Source: Hymenobacter chitinivorans DSM 11115 (lineage in GTDB: Bacteria; Bacteroidota; Bacteroidia; Cytophagales; Hymenobacteraceae). From it: a stretch of 64,000 bases of DNA. Numbering within the stretch: position 1 is the stretch's first letter; each line of letters starts with the position of its first letter. The stretch spans positions 434,001-498,000 of the forward strand of contig NZ_PGFA01000002.1 of NCBI RefSeq assembly GCF_002797555.1. The letters are read 5' to 3'. A model generated the notes under the pieces. That model had not been told where the DNA came from, made no database searches, and worked only from the letters and a program-made list of their open reading frames with translations. The position numbers and the translations under genes are program-made. This document shows positions 43,457 to 52,164 of this stretch, in pieces.

Positions 43457-43716
43457 GAAGGTATAGAAACTTTCCTGACTTGCATTGAAAGGTAGCTACG
43501 ATGCATCGGAACTTCTTATCGGTGCATAGAAACTCGTTGTCGATGCATAGAAGTACGGTCTCGGTGCATCGAAGCTCGTTATCGATGCATAGAAGCTCGT
43601 TATCGATGCACCGAAGCTTATTGTCGATGCATAGAAGTACGGTCTCGGTGCATAGAAGTGCAAAATCTGTCAATAGAAGTGCGCTTTCTGTGCATACAAA
43701 GCGGGCGTCTCTGTAT
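43457..43716. repeat. 21-bp tandem array around an ATGCAT-like palindrome
   Basis: The unit GATGCATAGAAGCTCGTTAT+C repeats about twelve times with a constant 21-bp period. ATGCAT-like hexamers are centred at 43482, 43503, 43524, 43545, 43566, 43587, 43608, 43629, 43650, 43671, 43692 and 43713 (each between two bases). Units 2-7 are the best preserved, units at the ends are degenerate. The array is in the divergent region between the winged-helix and HIRAN genes. It gives 7-residue peptide repeats on both strands (MHRSSLS, LLCIDNE), which I regard as by-products of the period being a multiple of three. Confidence 0.95.
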
Positions 43717-43822
43717 CCAAAGTGGGGTGGCAGGGCCGGGGAAATGGCGGCGGGGGGCGGCGGGGGCTTACCGATTGGGCCCAAGTGCTGAAAACATGGG
43801 GCGAGTCTCGTAACTTGGGCCC

Positions 43823-44179
43823 ATGACTACCGCTTCCGCATCTTCCGCCGCCGACCTGATTCTGCTCGAATGCCTGGTGGCCGGCACTACCCATCGTGAG
43901 AAACTCAAGCAGCACGAGCCCCAGCTCTACGTGGGCCAGGCCCTGGAGCTGGTTCGGGAGGCCGACAGCAAGTACGACGACTGGGCCGTAAAAGTACTGA
44001 CCACGGCGGCCGAGGGCGGCATTTGGCTGGGCTACCTGCCCGAAGTGCGCAACGAAACCGTGGCCCGCCTGCTCGACGCGGGCTATACCCTCGGGGCCCG
44101 CCTCGTGCACAAGGCCTGGGAAGACGACTGGCTGCACATTGAAATTGAAGTGCTGCTGCCGGCCGGTACGCTGGCGTAG
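43823..44179 (+). CDS. HIRAN domain protein
   Basis: The 118-residue product is a HIRAN domain, which in helicase fusions binds 3' ends of DNA. It shows LVAGTTHREK, READSKYDDWAVKV, GYLPEVRNETVARLLDAG and the C-terminal LVHKAWEDDWLHIEIEVLLP. Alone it is rarely characterised. ATG 43823 is used. It is divergent from the winged-helix gene across the 21-bp array and convergent with the paralogue at 44199-45206. Confidence 0.82.
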   Translation: MTTASASSAADLILLECLVAGTTHREKLKQHEPQLYVGQALELVREADSKYDDWAVKVLTTAAEGGIWLGYLPEVRNETVARLLDAGYTLGARLVHKAWEDDWLHIEIEVLLPAGTLA

Positions 44180-44198
44180 GTTCTGAGGTTCTGAAGGC

Positions 44199-45206
44199 TT
44201 AAATCAGGTCGGTCAGGGCGGCTATTTCCTCCCGGGCCTGCACTACTTCGGGGTCGTCGGCGAAGTTGGTCTGCACCCACTCGGTGAAGCCGCTGACCAT
44301 TTCGCCCACGGCCTGCCGGCTGCTCATGGGGCCGCGGGCCGGGGCGTCGGCTTCGGCGGTGGGCTCCAGGGCCTCCGGCGGGCCCGACATGAAGTCTTCC
44401 AGGCCCAGCTGTACCATCACATCCGAGACGAATACCAGCCCGCAGACCTGCATGGCTTGGTAAATCTGTACCAGCTCGGGCATGCTCAGGGTGATTTGCT
44501 CCCCGGCCTGCAAGGCGCCCAGGCGCTCGGTCAGGGCCTCCAGGTTGTGGGGCTGCAGGGCCGGAATCTGGGCTACGGCCTGCACAAACGCTACTTCGGA
44601 GTCGGTGGGCAGGCTGTGGACCAGCAGCACGGCCAGGCGCACCATCTGGAGCTGGGGGTCGTTGAAGCGCACGTTGGCCACCGAGGGCAGGGGCTCGGCC
44701 TCCTCGCTCACCGACTGGCTGTGGGTATAAAATGCTTCCTCAATCTGGAGGCGGTGCTGGCCCAGGCGGCCGGCCACGGCCCGGTCGGTTTCGGCCAGGT
44801 GCTGCTCTACCGAGGCCAGGAAGGCCTCGCTCAGCTCTACGCAGTACACTTTGATGGCCACCAGCTGCTCTTCCGAGACGTACATCTGCTGGCGCACGAA
44901 GCGCAGCACGGGCTCGGCCAGGGAAGTATCCAGGCTCAGGCGGCCCAGCAGGAGCAGGTCGTAGACGTGGCCGGGCTCCTGGCGCAGGGCCGCAATGAGC
45001 TGCTCCTGGCTCTGCACCCCGTTGAGGGCGGCCACCGTGGCGGCCGTCACGGGCGTGAGCAGCATGAGCTGCTGCACCAGGGCCGAGTCGGGCCGGCTGA
45101 AGAGCTCGGCGCACACCATGCCGTGCAGGGACAGGCAGTGGGCCAGCTGCTCGTAGATGTCGGCGGGCAGGTGGGTAATCCAGGTATCGGAGAGGGAGAA
45201 ATTCAT
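44199..45206 (-). CDS. hypothetical protein, paralogue of the gene at 41245-42285
   Basis: The 335-residue product is helical, soluble and not assigned to a named family. Homology to the 346-residue gene at 41245-42285 is clear in the second half (ITLSMPELVQIYQAMQVC; end EIAALTDLI). The frame opens at TTG 45218, but ATG 45206 (MNFSLSDTW) is the more natural start. It is convergent with the HIRAN gene and divergent from ruvB. The gene pair suggests a duplication within this cluster. Confidence 0.7.
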   Translation of the reverse strand: MNFSLSDTWITHLPADIYEQLAHCLSLHGMVCAELFSRPDSALVQQLMLLTPVTAATVAALNGVQSQEQLIAALRQEPGHVYDLLLLGRLSLDTSLAEPVLRFVRQQMYVSEEQLVAIKVYCVELSEAFLASVEQHLAETDRAVAGRLGQHRLQIEEAFYTHSQSVSEEAEPLPSVANVRFNDPQLQMVRLAVLLVHSLPTDSEVAFVQAVAQIPALQPHNLEALTERLGALQAGEQITLSMPELVQIYQAMQVCGLVFVSDVMVQLGLEDFMSGPPEALEPTAEADAPARGPMSSRQAVGEMVSGFTEWVQTNFADDPEVVQAREEIAALTDLI

Positions 45207-45400
45207 GAGCACGGCCAATAAGGCCGCAAAGAAGGGAAGAAAGCCTTATTTCCAGGCACCTAAACCTTCGAAACTCTTGCTTTGCTAATTAGGCTAGTAG
45301 ATAAAGCGCGGTAATTGCTAAATTTTACTAAAAACCGGGAGCATTTTGGGCGTCGAAAGCGTTACCTTTATTCAACGCAATACCTGAATATAGCCCCGCT

Positions 45401-46459
45401 ATGCGCGAACCATTCATGACCGGTGGCACTGACCACATGGACTCCGGCGAAAAAGAGATTGACAAGGCCCTGCGGCCCCTGAGCTTCGCCGACTTCACGG
45501 GCCAGGCCAAAGTAGTCGACAACCTGCAGATCTTCGTGGGCGCGGCCAAGCAGCGCGGCGAGGCCCTGGACCACGTGCTGCTGCACGGGCCTCCCGGCCT
45601 GGGCAAGACCACGCTTTCCCACATCATTGCCAACGAGCTGGGGGCGGGCATCAAGATGACCTCGGGCCCGGTGCTCGACAAGCCCAGCGACCTGGCGGGC
45701 CTGCTCACCAACCTGGACCCGCACGACGTGCTGTTCATCGACGAGATTCACCGGCTGAATCCGGTGGTGGAAGAGTACCTGTACTCGGCCATGGAAGACT
45801 ACCGCATCGACATTCTGCTCGACTCGGGCCCGAATGCCCGCTCGGTGCAGATTTCGCTCTCGCCCTTCACGCTCATCGGGGCTACTACCCGCTCGGGTAT
45901 GCTCACCTCGCCGCTGCGGGCCCGCTTCGGCATCAGCTCCCGCCTGGAGTACTACGACGCCAAGCTGCTCACCGACATCGTGATGCGCTCGGCCGAAATC
46001 CTGGCGACGCCCATTCACGAGGATGCGGCCTTCGAAATTGCCCGCCGCTCGCGCGGTACGCCCCGGATTGCCAACAACCTGCTGCGCCGCACCCGCGACT
46101 TTGCCCAGATCAAAGGCACCGGCACCATCACCGTCGATATTGCGCAGTTTGCCCTCAACGCCCTCGACGTGGATGCCCGCGGCCTCGACGACATGGACAA
46201 GCGCATCCTGAACACCATCATCGACAAGTTCAAGGGTGGCCCGGTCGGTATCAGCACCATTGCCACGGCCTGCGGTGAGGAAGCCGAAACCATCGAGGAA
46301 GTGTACGAGCCGTTCCTGATTCAGGAAGGCTACATCAAGCGCACCTCCCGGGGCCGTGAGGCTACTGAAGCGGCCTACAAGCACCTGGGCAAGCTCATGC
46401 CCCAGCACCTGCGCGGCAACTCGCCCGGGGACTTGTTCGGGGCTCCGTCGGAGGAGTAG
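45401..46459 (+). CDS. ruvB: Holliday junction branch migration helicase RuvB
   Basis: RuvB drives branch migration of Holliday junctions with RuvA. The 352-residue product has [19 protein letters not shown], Walker [16 protein letters not shown], Walker [16 protein letters not shown], the sensor [17 protein letters not shown] and the winged-helix C-terminal domain ([40 protein letters not shown]). ATG 45401 gives a short N-terminal extension. ruvA and ruvC are not in the window. A good terminator follows. Confidence 0.97.
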   Translation: MREPFMTGGTDHMDSGEKEIDKALRPLSFADFTGQAKVVDNLQIFVGAAKQRGEALDHVLLHGPPGLGKTTLSHIIANELGAGIKMTSGPVLDKPSDLAGLLTNLDPHDVLFIDEIHRLNPVVEEYLYSAMEDYRIDILLDSGPNARSVQISLSPFTLIGATTRSGMLTSPLRARFGISSRLEYYDAKLLTDIVMRSAEILATPIHEDAAFEIARRSRGTPRIANNLLRRTRDFAQIKGTGTITVDIAQFALNALDVDARGLDDMDKRILNTIIDKFKGGPVGISTIATACGEEAETIEEVYEPFLIQEGYIKRTSRGREATEAAYKHLGKLMPQHLRGNSPGDLFGAPSEE

Positions 46460-46483
46460 GCATCGGCAGGCTAACCAGCCAGT

Positions 46484-46528
46484 AAACTTTCGCACAGTGT
46501 CTTATTTAGGCAGTGTGCGAAAGTTTTG
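46484..46528 (+). terminator. ruvB terminator
   Basis: AAACTTTCGCACA pairs with TGTGCGAAAGTTT around a 17-nt loop and is followed by a T-run, 25 bp beyond the ruvB stop codon. Confidence 0.85.
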
Positions 46529-46579
46529 TCGTTTATAGCAACCTTGCCTCCTAGTACTGTCCATTTCTACTGCCCTTAC

Positions 46580-46978
46580 ATGAATAGCAATAAGCTGTAT
46601 ACGGTGCTCCTGGAAGGCAATACACTGGGGACAACGCTTCTGGAGAAAGCCGATGCGCCGATGGGCGTGGTCTTTGGGAAGATTGACTTTGTAGCCATCA
46701 AATCGGGCTATGCGTTTTTCAAGAGCTACTGCCTCGGGAAAGGCGTGGTATTCGATGACATACCGGAAGAAAGGTGTATTTCGACCCAGGGTATTCCGGG
46801 TCTGATGGTTATTGCTGAGGGTGGAGTTGAAATAAAAGGGCTGGCCTGCACAGTGAGCGGTATGGACTCAGACGAGTTCGAAATCTGCCTAATAGGGGTG
46901 CCATACCCCGCTTATGAGGAAGAATTTCCGCATCACGTTCAAGCTTATTCGCAGCGTTGGGAGCAGGCCGGTGAGTGA
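46580..46978 (+). CDS. hypothetical protein, 132 aa
   Basis: The frame opens at an alternative start at 46526, but ATG 46580 begins the plausible product. It is beta-rich (LYTVLLEGNTLGTTLLE, VVFGKIDFVAIKSGYAFF) and has no signal peptide. It looks like a small single-domain cytoplasmic protein. I do not recognise the family. AT-richer than neighbouring genes. It lies between ruvB and queG. Confidence 0.55.
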   Translation: MNSNKLYTVLLEGNTLGTTLLEKADAPMGVVFGKIDFVAIKSGYAFFKSYCLGKGVVFDDIPEERCISTQGIPGLMVIAEGGVEIKGLACTVSGMDSDEFEICLIGVPYPAYEEEFPHHVQAYSQRWEQAGE

Positions 46979-47116
46979 GCTGCCTGGAAGAAAAGTCTCC
47001 GGGGCTGGGCAATAATGCCCGACCTTTGCTAGTAGTGAACCGTTGTGCCAGCTGTATTGTCAATAGACCGGTTTTATAAAGCAACAATCAGCTGCCGACA
47101 ATCAACTCCTAATTTC

Positions 47117-48073
47117 ATGCTGCCCACTGCCCAGTACACTGCTTTTATCAAGCGCCGCGCGGCGGAGCTGGGCTTTATGTACTGTGGTATTTCCAAGGCT
47201 GACTTTCTGGAAGAGGAAGCGCCGCGGCTGGAAAGCTGGCTCAACCAGAACATGAACGGCAAGATGAGCTACATGGCCAACCACTTCGACAAGCGCCTCG
47301 ACCCGCGCCTGCTCGTGGATGGGGCCAAGTCGGTCATTTCCCTGCTGCTGAACTATTACCCGGCGCCCGAAGACCAGCAGGCCGCCGATGAGGAGACACT
47401 CAAGATCAGCAAGTACGCCTACGGCCGCGACTACCACTTCGTCATCAAGGACAAGCTGAAGGAGCTGCTGGCCGACATGCAGACGGAAATAGGGGAGGTG
47501 GGCGGCCGGGTCTTCGTCGATTCGGCGCCGGTGATGGACAAGGTGTGGGCCAAGAAGAGCGGCCTGGGCTGGGTGGGCAAAAACTCCAACCTGATTACGC
47601 CCGGCGTGGGCAGCTTCTACTTCATTGCCGAGCTCATCGTGGACGTGGAGCTGGACTACGACGGGCCCATCAAGGACTACTGCGGCACCTGCACCAAGTG
47701 CGTAGACGCCTGCCCCACCGACGCCATAACCAACCCCTACGTAGTGGACGGCAGCAAGTGCATTAGCTACTTCACCATCGAGCTCAAGGACCAGATTCCG
47801 CAGGAAGTAGCGGGCAAGTTCGGCAACTGGGTCTTCGGCTGCGACATCTGCCAGGACGTGTGCCCGTGGAACCGGTTTGCCAAGCCCCACCAGGAGCCGC
47901 AGTTTCGGCCCCATGCCCAGCTGCCCCATCTGAAGGCCAACGACTGGCGGGAAATTACCCACGAGCTGTTCACGGAGCTGTTCCGGCAGTCGGCCGTGAA
48001 GCGGACCGGCTACGCGGGCCTGACACGAAACATCCGGTTCGTGACAAACGAACCGGATGCGCTGATGGGGTGA
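47117..48073 (+). CDS. queG: epoxyqueuosine reductase QueG
   Basis: QueG reduces epoxyqueuosine in tRNA to queuosine, the last step of queuosine synthesis, using cobalamin and two [4Fe-4S] clusters. The 318-residue product shows [20 protein letters not shown], the YYPAPEDQQ region, [18 protein letters not shown], and two Cys clusters: [16 protein letters not shown] and [11 protein letters not shown]. The frame opens at 47045, but ATG 47117 gives the conserved N-terminus. A perfect 12-bp hairpin lies inside the last codons (48031-48059). It is probably monocistronic. Confidence 0.95.
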   Translation: MLPTAQYTAFIKRRAAELGFMYCGISKADFLEEEAPRLESWLNQNMNGKMSYMANHFDKRLDPRLLVDGAKSVISLLLNYYPAPEDQQAADEETLKISKYAYGRDYHFVIKDKLKELLADMQTEIGEVGGRVFVDSAPVMDKVWAKKSGLGWVGKNSNLITPGVGSFYFIAELIVDVELDYDGPIKDYCGTCTKCVDACPTDAITNPYVVDGSKCISYFTIELKDQIPQEVAGKFGNWVFGCDICQDVCPWNRFAKPHQEPQFRPHAQLPHLKANDWREITHELFTELFRQSAVKRTGYAGLTRNIRFVTNEPDALMG

Positions 48074-48090
48074 AAGAATAAGAGGGGTAG

Positions 48091-48279
48091 CTAGACGGCC
48101 GAAGCAAAAACTCGGTTTAGAATGCCTCGGTAGATTTTAGCAAACTGTTGATAGCACCAGGCTTTCAACTCGGCTAATTCCGTCGGGACGAGCATGCGGA
48201 AACCTTTGCGCAGCTCTTTCTCAAATAGGATTTTGTCGAAGCTGACTTTTAGCAGGATGGTTTTTACGTATTCCAGCAT
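48091..48279 (-). CDS. small conserved hypothetical protein, 62 aa
   Basis: The product is a 62-residue helical, basic protein beginning MLEYVKTILLKVSFDKILFE and containing KAWCYQQF. I recall very similar short proteins in many Cytophagales genomes, with no known role. ATG 48279 is used. It is convergent with queG and sits 236 bp from the ferritin-like operon terminator. Confidence 0.7.
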   Translation of the reverse strand: MLEYVKTILLKVSFDKILFEKELRKGFRMLVPTELAELKAWCYQQFAKIYRGILNRVFASAV

Positions 48280-48457
48280 CGGTCAAGGTTGTTTTGGGTA
48301 GGTTGGGTAGGTTGTAGGGGAGCGGGCAGGAGAGTTATACGAGAGCCACGAAAAAAGCTGCGGCTGGGAGGCTGATACGGATGATGTTTATGGAAAGATA
48401 CAAGAATAAGTTTTGATAGTGCAAGCTCAGCTGTCCTTTTTAACCCTTTGTTAATAC

Positions 48458-48483
48458 AAAAAAAGAACGGCCGAAGCCGTTCT
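48458..48483 (-). terminator. terminator of the downstream ferritin-like operon
   Basis: AGAACGGC pairs with GCCGTTCT around a 4-nt loop, and a poly-A on the left gives the U-run. It is 32 bp beyond the stop codon of the last ferritin-like gene. Confidence 0.8.
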
Positions 48484-48514
48484 GAATAAGTACTCCACTA
48501 AGAGCTTTGTTCGG

Positions 48515-49396
48515 CTAGCCGTAGATGAAGAGTGCGGCAATAGCACTGGCCGTTACGTCGCTCATGGGCTCATCAAAAGCCTCTCCCAAGCTGATCTGCG
48601 CTTTGGCCGGCGTAGAAGTAACAATCTGGGTGGTTTCGGTGGGGAAGAAGGGAATCTTCTGGTCCACGACGGGCAGCTGCTGCCGGGTTAGCTCTTCACC
48701 GGCGTACACGGCGTCGGTAACGCCCTTGGTGGTGATTACCTCATCAGCGGGGCTTACCCAGTCGCGCACGTTGGCACCCAGGGCGCGGCGCAGGCCGCGG
48801 ATGTGGGCTGCGTGCCGGGCCTCTACGGCATGAATGCGCACGGCGGCTTCGAGCAGGTCGTTGTCGGTAATGAGCGTGCCCACCTGGCCTTTATAGGCCC
48901 GCACCCCGGTGTCTTCTAGCAGCTGGGCTACTTTGAGGAAGGTCCCAAAGTCTTGGAACACGGTGGGGAACAGCGCCGCCTGGGTGCCGTTCTTGCTGCC
49001 CGTGAAGTCGAACCGGGGCTTGTCGGGAAGAACTGCCCCGGACAGGCGCAGGGTTTGCTCCAGGAAGGCCACGTGGTCCTGCTCGTGCTTATAAATCTGC
49101 TGGAACACGGCCTTGGAATTGCCGGGGAAAGCCAAGGTCGACGCCAGGGCCTGCTTGTAAAACTCACTTTCCAGGTATTCCAGGGTCAGGGCCAGCGTGA
49201 AGACGTCCAGCACCGTGTTGGGGCGGCGGCCGTAGGCCTTGGTGAGCATGGTGCCAAAGGCCAGGGGAACAGCGGCGGCCACGGCGCGGCGGCCCGCTTG
49301 GCCCAGGCCCGTTAGGGCGCCGCGGCGGCCACTAAGACGCTGGTAGGCCTCGGGGTCGACGGCGTCAAGATCGGCGAGCAGTTGAAGAATATTCAT
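48515..49396 (-). CDS. ferritin-like domain protein (type A, second copy)
   Basis: The 293-residue product is a four-helix ferritin-like protein of the Ferritin_2 type. Putative metal-ligand helices read LEYLESEFYKQAL, HEQDHVAFLEQTLR, LLEDTGVRAYKG and HAVEARHAAHIRG. It lacks a canonical signal peptide but has an RR pair and a hydrophobic segment (RRAVAAAVPLAFGTML) that could be a twin-arginine-type or membrane anchor. Paralogue of the gene at 50339-51151. It is the second gene of the second two-gene operon. Confidence 0.8.
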   Translation of the reverse strand: MNILQLLADLDAVDPEAYQRLSGRRGALTGLGQAGRRAVAAAVPLAFGTMLTKAYGRRPNTVLDVFTLALTLEYLESEFYKQALASTLAFPGNSKAVFQQIYKHEQDHVAFLEQTLRLSGAVLPDKPRFDFTGSKNGTQAALFPTVFQDFGTFLKVAQLLEDTGVRAYKGQVGTLITDNDLLEAAVRIHAVEARHAAHIRGLRRALGANVRDWVSPADEVITTKGVTDAVYAGEELTRQQLPVVDQKIPFFPTETTQIVTSTPAKAQISLGEAFDEPMSDVTASAIAALFIYG

Positions 49397-49424
49397 TGTA
49401 AAAAGGAAGCAGGAGCGCCGCTAG

Positions 49425-50126
49425 TTAGGCCGTTGGCAACCCGGAAACGACGATGGTATAAGGGAAAAAGCTGGTGGCGGCGGCAATTACCTGCGGGGGC
49501 GTCAGGACGGTGCCCAGGCCGCTGTAGGCGCCACTGCCCTCTACTACCCCCCCAAACGGATCGGTGGGCTGAATCAGGTCGCGGATAAAAGCCGCGTGGC
49601 GGGCTTCTACGGAAGCAATTTTGCTGACCAGGGCCAGGATCTCCCGCGATGTGAAGAGCTTGGCCGCACCGTTATACGCCGCTACCCCGAGGTCTTCGAA
49701 CGTGCGAGCCGCGGCCAGCACGCTAGCCCGGGAGGAAAAGTTGATAGTCGAGAAGTTGAACTCGATAGTCGGCTGGGCGTTGCTGCCCAAAAGCTGGCGG
49801 AAAAACTCGCGGTGCACCACCTCATGGTCGCGCAGATCGGTTAGCGCGGCCAGTTCCCCGGCTTGCAAGTCGGTGGGCGGCGTAGTTACGACCTTCTGGT
49901 AGAAGGCCGCTTCCAGTTGTTCCAGCAGCAGCAGGTAGTTGAGCAGACCCGTGTCACCTTCGCCCAAATTCAGGGTAGTGACCTGCGTATCGGTGGGCTC
50001 AACGGGGTCTTTGACGCAGCCGGCCAGCACCAGGGTGGAGGCGGCCACGGTAGCCCCGGCTACCCGAAAAAAGGAGCGGCGCCGCATGCTACGGGCCAGA
50101 AGGGAAGAAGAAGCAGACTCAGACAT
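49425..50126 (-). CDS. ferritin-like lipoprotein (type B, second copy)
   Basis: The 233-residue product has a twin-arginine-like signal with a lipobox (RRSFFRVAGATVAAS then LVLAGC) and a ferritin-like domain: LLEQLEAAFYQKVV, HEVVHREFFRQLL, RTFEDLGVAAYNG and ASVEARHAAFIRDL. It is a paralogue of the gene at 51177-51899. It is the first gene of the second operon, 28 bp from the type A gene. The pair probably forms an exported complex; metal binding is inferred from the Glu/His pattern. Confidence 0.82.
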   Translation of the reverse strand: MSESASSSLLARSMRRRSFFRVAGATVAASTLVLAGCVKDPVEPTDTQVTTLNLGEGDTGLLNYLLLLEQLEAAFYQKVVTTPPTDLQAGELAALTDLRDHEVVHREFFRQLLGSNAQPTIEFNFSTINFSSRASVLAAARTFEDLGVAAYNGAAKLFTSREILALVSKIASVEARHAAFIRDLIQPTDPFGGVVEGSGAYSGLGTVLTPPQVIAAATSFFPYTIVVSGLPTA

Positions 50127-50265
50127 TAGCTAAAAATACGCGGCAGAAAGAATTGGCTGCCCTCAGAGCGCAAGCAGCCCTTACAAAGGTACTCCGATAA
50201 ACCGGGATGCGCCAATGAGAGGAGTAACGAGCCAAGGGAAAGGTTGCGTATACTCCGGAAAAGCA

Positions 50266-50304
50266 AAAGAGCGGCCGACTCCGGGAAGAAGTCGGCCGCT
50301 CTTT
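50266..50304 (-). terminator. terminator of the upstream ferritin-like operon
   Basis: A 15-bp perfect stem (AAAGAGCGGCCGACT with its complement) around a 9-nt loop, 35 bp beyond the stop codon of the first-pair type A gene. It separates the two ferritin-like operons. Confidence 0.9.
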
Positions 50305-50338
50305 CGTGTAGCGGCCCCAGTTGGGAGGCTGCGCGGGG

Positions 50339-51151
50339 CTATACTACCAGGCCCCCGGCGCGGGAAGCATCCAGCACCTCGGCCATCGTCAGGATTTCGT
50401 CAAACGAAGCCGCGGCGTCGTTGGCAGAGTACGTAGCGCCCAGCTGCGAAGTCAGGTTTACCCCCGACTGCGTCACGTTGCTTTCCGGAATGGCGCCCGT
50501 GTACACGGGGCCCAGCGGAGCCGGCAGGTTGGAGTCGGCCGCCGGAATCCAGGGCGCTTGGGCCCGCATGGTCCGGATGTGGGCAGCGTGGCGGGCTTCC
50601 ACGGAGTGAATCTGCAGGGCTACCTGGAGCAGGTTGGTCGAGCCAGCCGTTTTGCCCATCAGGTTGCCGGCCTGACCTTTGTAGGCCCGCACGCCGGTAT
50701 CTTCCAGAGCCTGGGCAAACGCCAGCTGCGTGGTGTAGTCGGCGGGGAACTTGGCCGGGTCGAATTTCTTACCCGTTACGGGCGTACCGTTCAGCGCCTT
50801 AACCGTGTTGGTCAGCAGCGTTACGTGGGCCGATTCGTGCTTTTTGATCAGGGCAATGGCGGCAGCGGGAGCTCCGGTGGGCACTTGCCCGGCGGCAATC
50901 ATCTTGGTGTAGAAGTCTTCTTCCAGCAGCTCCAGCGTCAGGGCGTAGTTGAGCACGTCGATGACCGAAGGCGCCGTGGTCTGGCCGTAGGCTTTCTGGA
51001 ACAAGGAGGCCACGAAAACCGGGGCGGCGGCCAGAGCACCCTTCTTGGCGGTGTCGCCCAGGGTTTTGAAAACGGCCCGACGGGAATCGAAGCGGCCCAG
51101 CACGTCAGAATCTACCTCCGACAGTTGCTCAATGATGCGAAATATATTCAT
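50339..51151 (-). CDS. ferritin-like domain protein (type A, first copy)
   Basis: The 270-residue product matches the type A gene at 48515-49396: a RR-containing N-terminus (FDSRRAVFKTLGD), a hydrophobic stretch, and the ferritin-like core with LTLELLEEDFYTKM, KKHESAHVTLLTNTV, ALEDTGVRAYKG and HSVEARHAAHIRTM. It ends MAEVLDASRAGGLVV. It follows the type B gene in the first operon by 25 bp. Confidence 0.82.
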   Translation of the reverse strand: MNIFRIIEQLSEVDSDVLGRFDSRRAVFKTLGDTAKKGALAAAPVFVASLFQKAYGQTTAPSVIDVLNYALTLELLEEDFYTKMIAAGQVPTGAPAAAIALIKKHESAHVTLLTNTVKALNGTPVTGKKFDPAKFPADYTTQLAFAQALEDTGVRAYKGQAGNLMGKTAGSTNLLQVALQIHSVEARHAAHIRTMRAQAPWIPAADSNLPAPLGPVYTGAIPESNVTQSGVNLTSQLGATYSANDAAASFDEILTMAEVLDASRAGGLVV

Positions 51152-51176
51152 GATAAGGAGTCGTTAGAGGGAGGAA

Positions 51177-51899
51177 TTACTTGCCAACGTTGGAAGCGTC
51201 GAGCTTTTCTTTGATGAAGCCTTGGGCCGCGGCAATGACGTCGACGGGCTCCAGGGCTTTATCCAAGCCCGTAAGCGGGTCCACGATAGAGTCGTCGGCG
51301 AAGCTTCCGTTCGAAATCAAGTCGCGCACGTAGGCCGCGTGGCGGGCTTCTACCGATACAATCTGCCCGGCAATAACCAGGTAGGCGGGCGTCTTGAGGT
51401 ATTTACCCGCGCCGTTGTAGGCCTGCACACCGAGGTCTTCGAAGGTTCGGGCGGCGGCCAGCACGGTAGCCCGCTTGGTGAAGTCGATGGAATCGAAGTT
51501 GGGAGTCAAATTGGCAATGATCTTACCCGGGGCGTCGCGGTTGATGGCGGCCTTGAAAAAGTCGCGGTGAATGGCTTCGTGGGCAGCTACCTGCGTGAAA
51601 TAGTCTTTCTCCGCGGACGTAAAGTCACTGGCGGGGCTGGTTTTCACCCGGTCGTAGAAAGCGGCTTCGAGCTGCTCCAGGGCGTAGGCGAAGTTGAGTA
51701 CTCCCACGTCGCCGGCACCCAGATTGACGGTACCCGGAGTGCTTACAACGTCGTCATCGTCGTCGCAGCCGGAAAGCAGCAGGGCCGTAGCACCGGCCGT
51801 GGCGCCGGCGTACATGAAGAAGGAGCGTCTTTTAATCGGAACGTAGAGAGGCTTGGTGAAATCGGCCTCGTCTCCACCGGAAGTGATGATTTTCGACAT
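51177..51899 (-). CDS. ferritin-like lipoprotein (type B, first copy)
   Basis: The 240-residue product begins KRRSFFMYAGATAGATALLL then the lipobox LLSGC, a twin-arginine-like lipoprotein signal, followed by acidic residues (DDDDD) and the ferritin-like domain: ALEQLEAAFYDRV, HEAIHRDFFKAAI, RTFEDLGVQAYNG and VSVEARHAAYVRDL. It is the first gene of the first operon. Folded export via Tat, with a cofactor already bound, is a reasonable inference. Its pair is at 50339-51151. Confidence 0.85.
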   Translation of the reverse strand: MSKIITSGGDEADFTKPLYVPIKRRSFFMYAGATAGATALLLSGCDDDDDVVSTPGTVNLGAGDVGVLNFAYALEQLEAAFYDRVKTSPASDFTSAEKDYFTQVAAHEAIHRDFFKAAINRDAPGKIIANLTPNFDSIDFTKRATVLAAARTFEDLGVQAYNGAGKYLKTPAYLVIAGQIVSVEARHAAYVRDLISNGSFADDSIVDPLTGLDKALEPVDVIAAAQGFIKEKLDASNVGK

Positions 51900-52106
51900 G
51901 GGAGGAAATTGTAAGGGTGAAAGGAAAGTGTGGGCAAAGCGCTGCCAGGACGACTTTTACAGTCGTTTTTTGCAGGATAAAACCCAGATGCTGTTGAGAT
52001 TTGAAACCATTTACGGCCCTGCCTCAAAAACGGATTGCAATTGTCGAGCTTTTTATGTATCGGAAAGAGGCTATATAGACACTCCGTAACGGGCTGTTTA
52101 CCCGCA

Positions 52107-52140
52107 TTGGGCCTGGTAGAGACGTTTTTATGTAGCTTTG
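52107..52140 (+). promoter_or_regulatory. promoter of batD
   Basis: TTG at 52107-52109, 23 bp, then TAGCTTTG at 52133-52140, which fits the Bacteroidota promoter pattern. The -7 box is 25 bp upstream of the chosen ATG. Confidence 0.55.
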
Positions 52141-52164
52141 CGCCCTCCTTTTTTCAGCTCTCGA

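Noticed and set aside
43501..43791. A 96-codon plus-strand frame with MHRSSLS-like heptads across the 21-bp array
   Set aside because: A 21-bp period gives open frames on both strands. The antisense frame has equally regular heptads. No family match and a position between divergent promoters argue for non-coding DNA.
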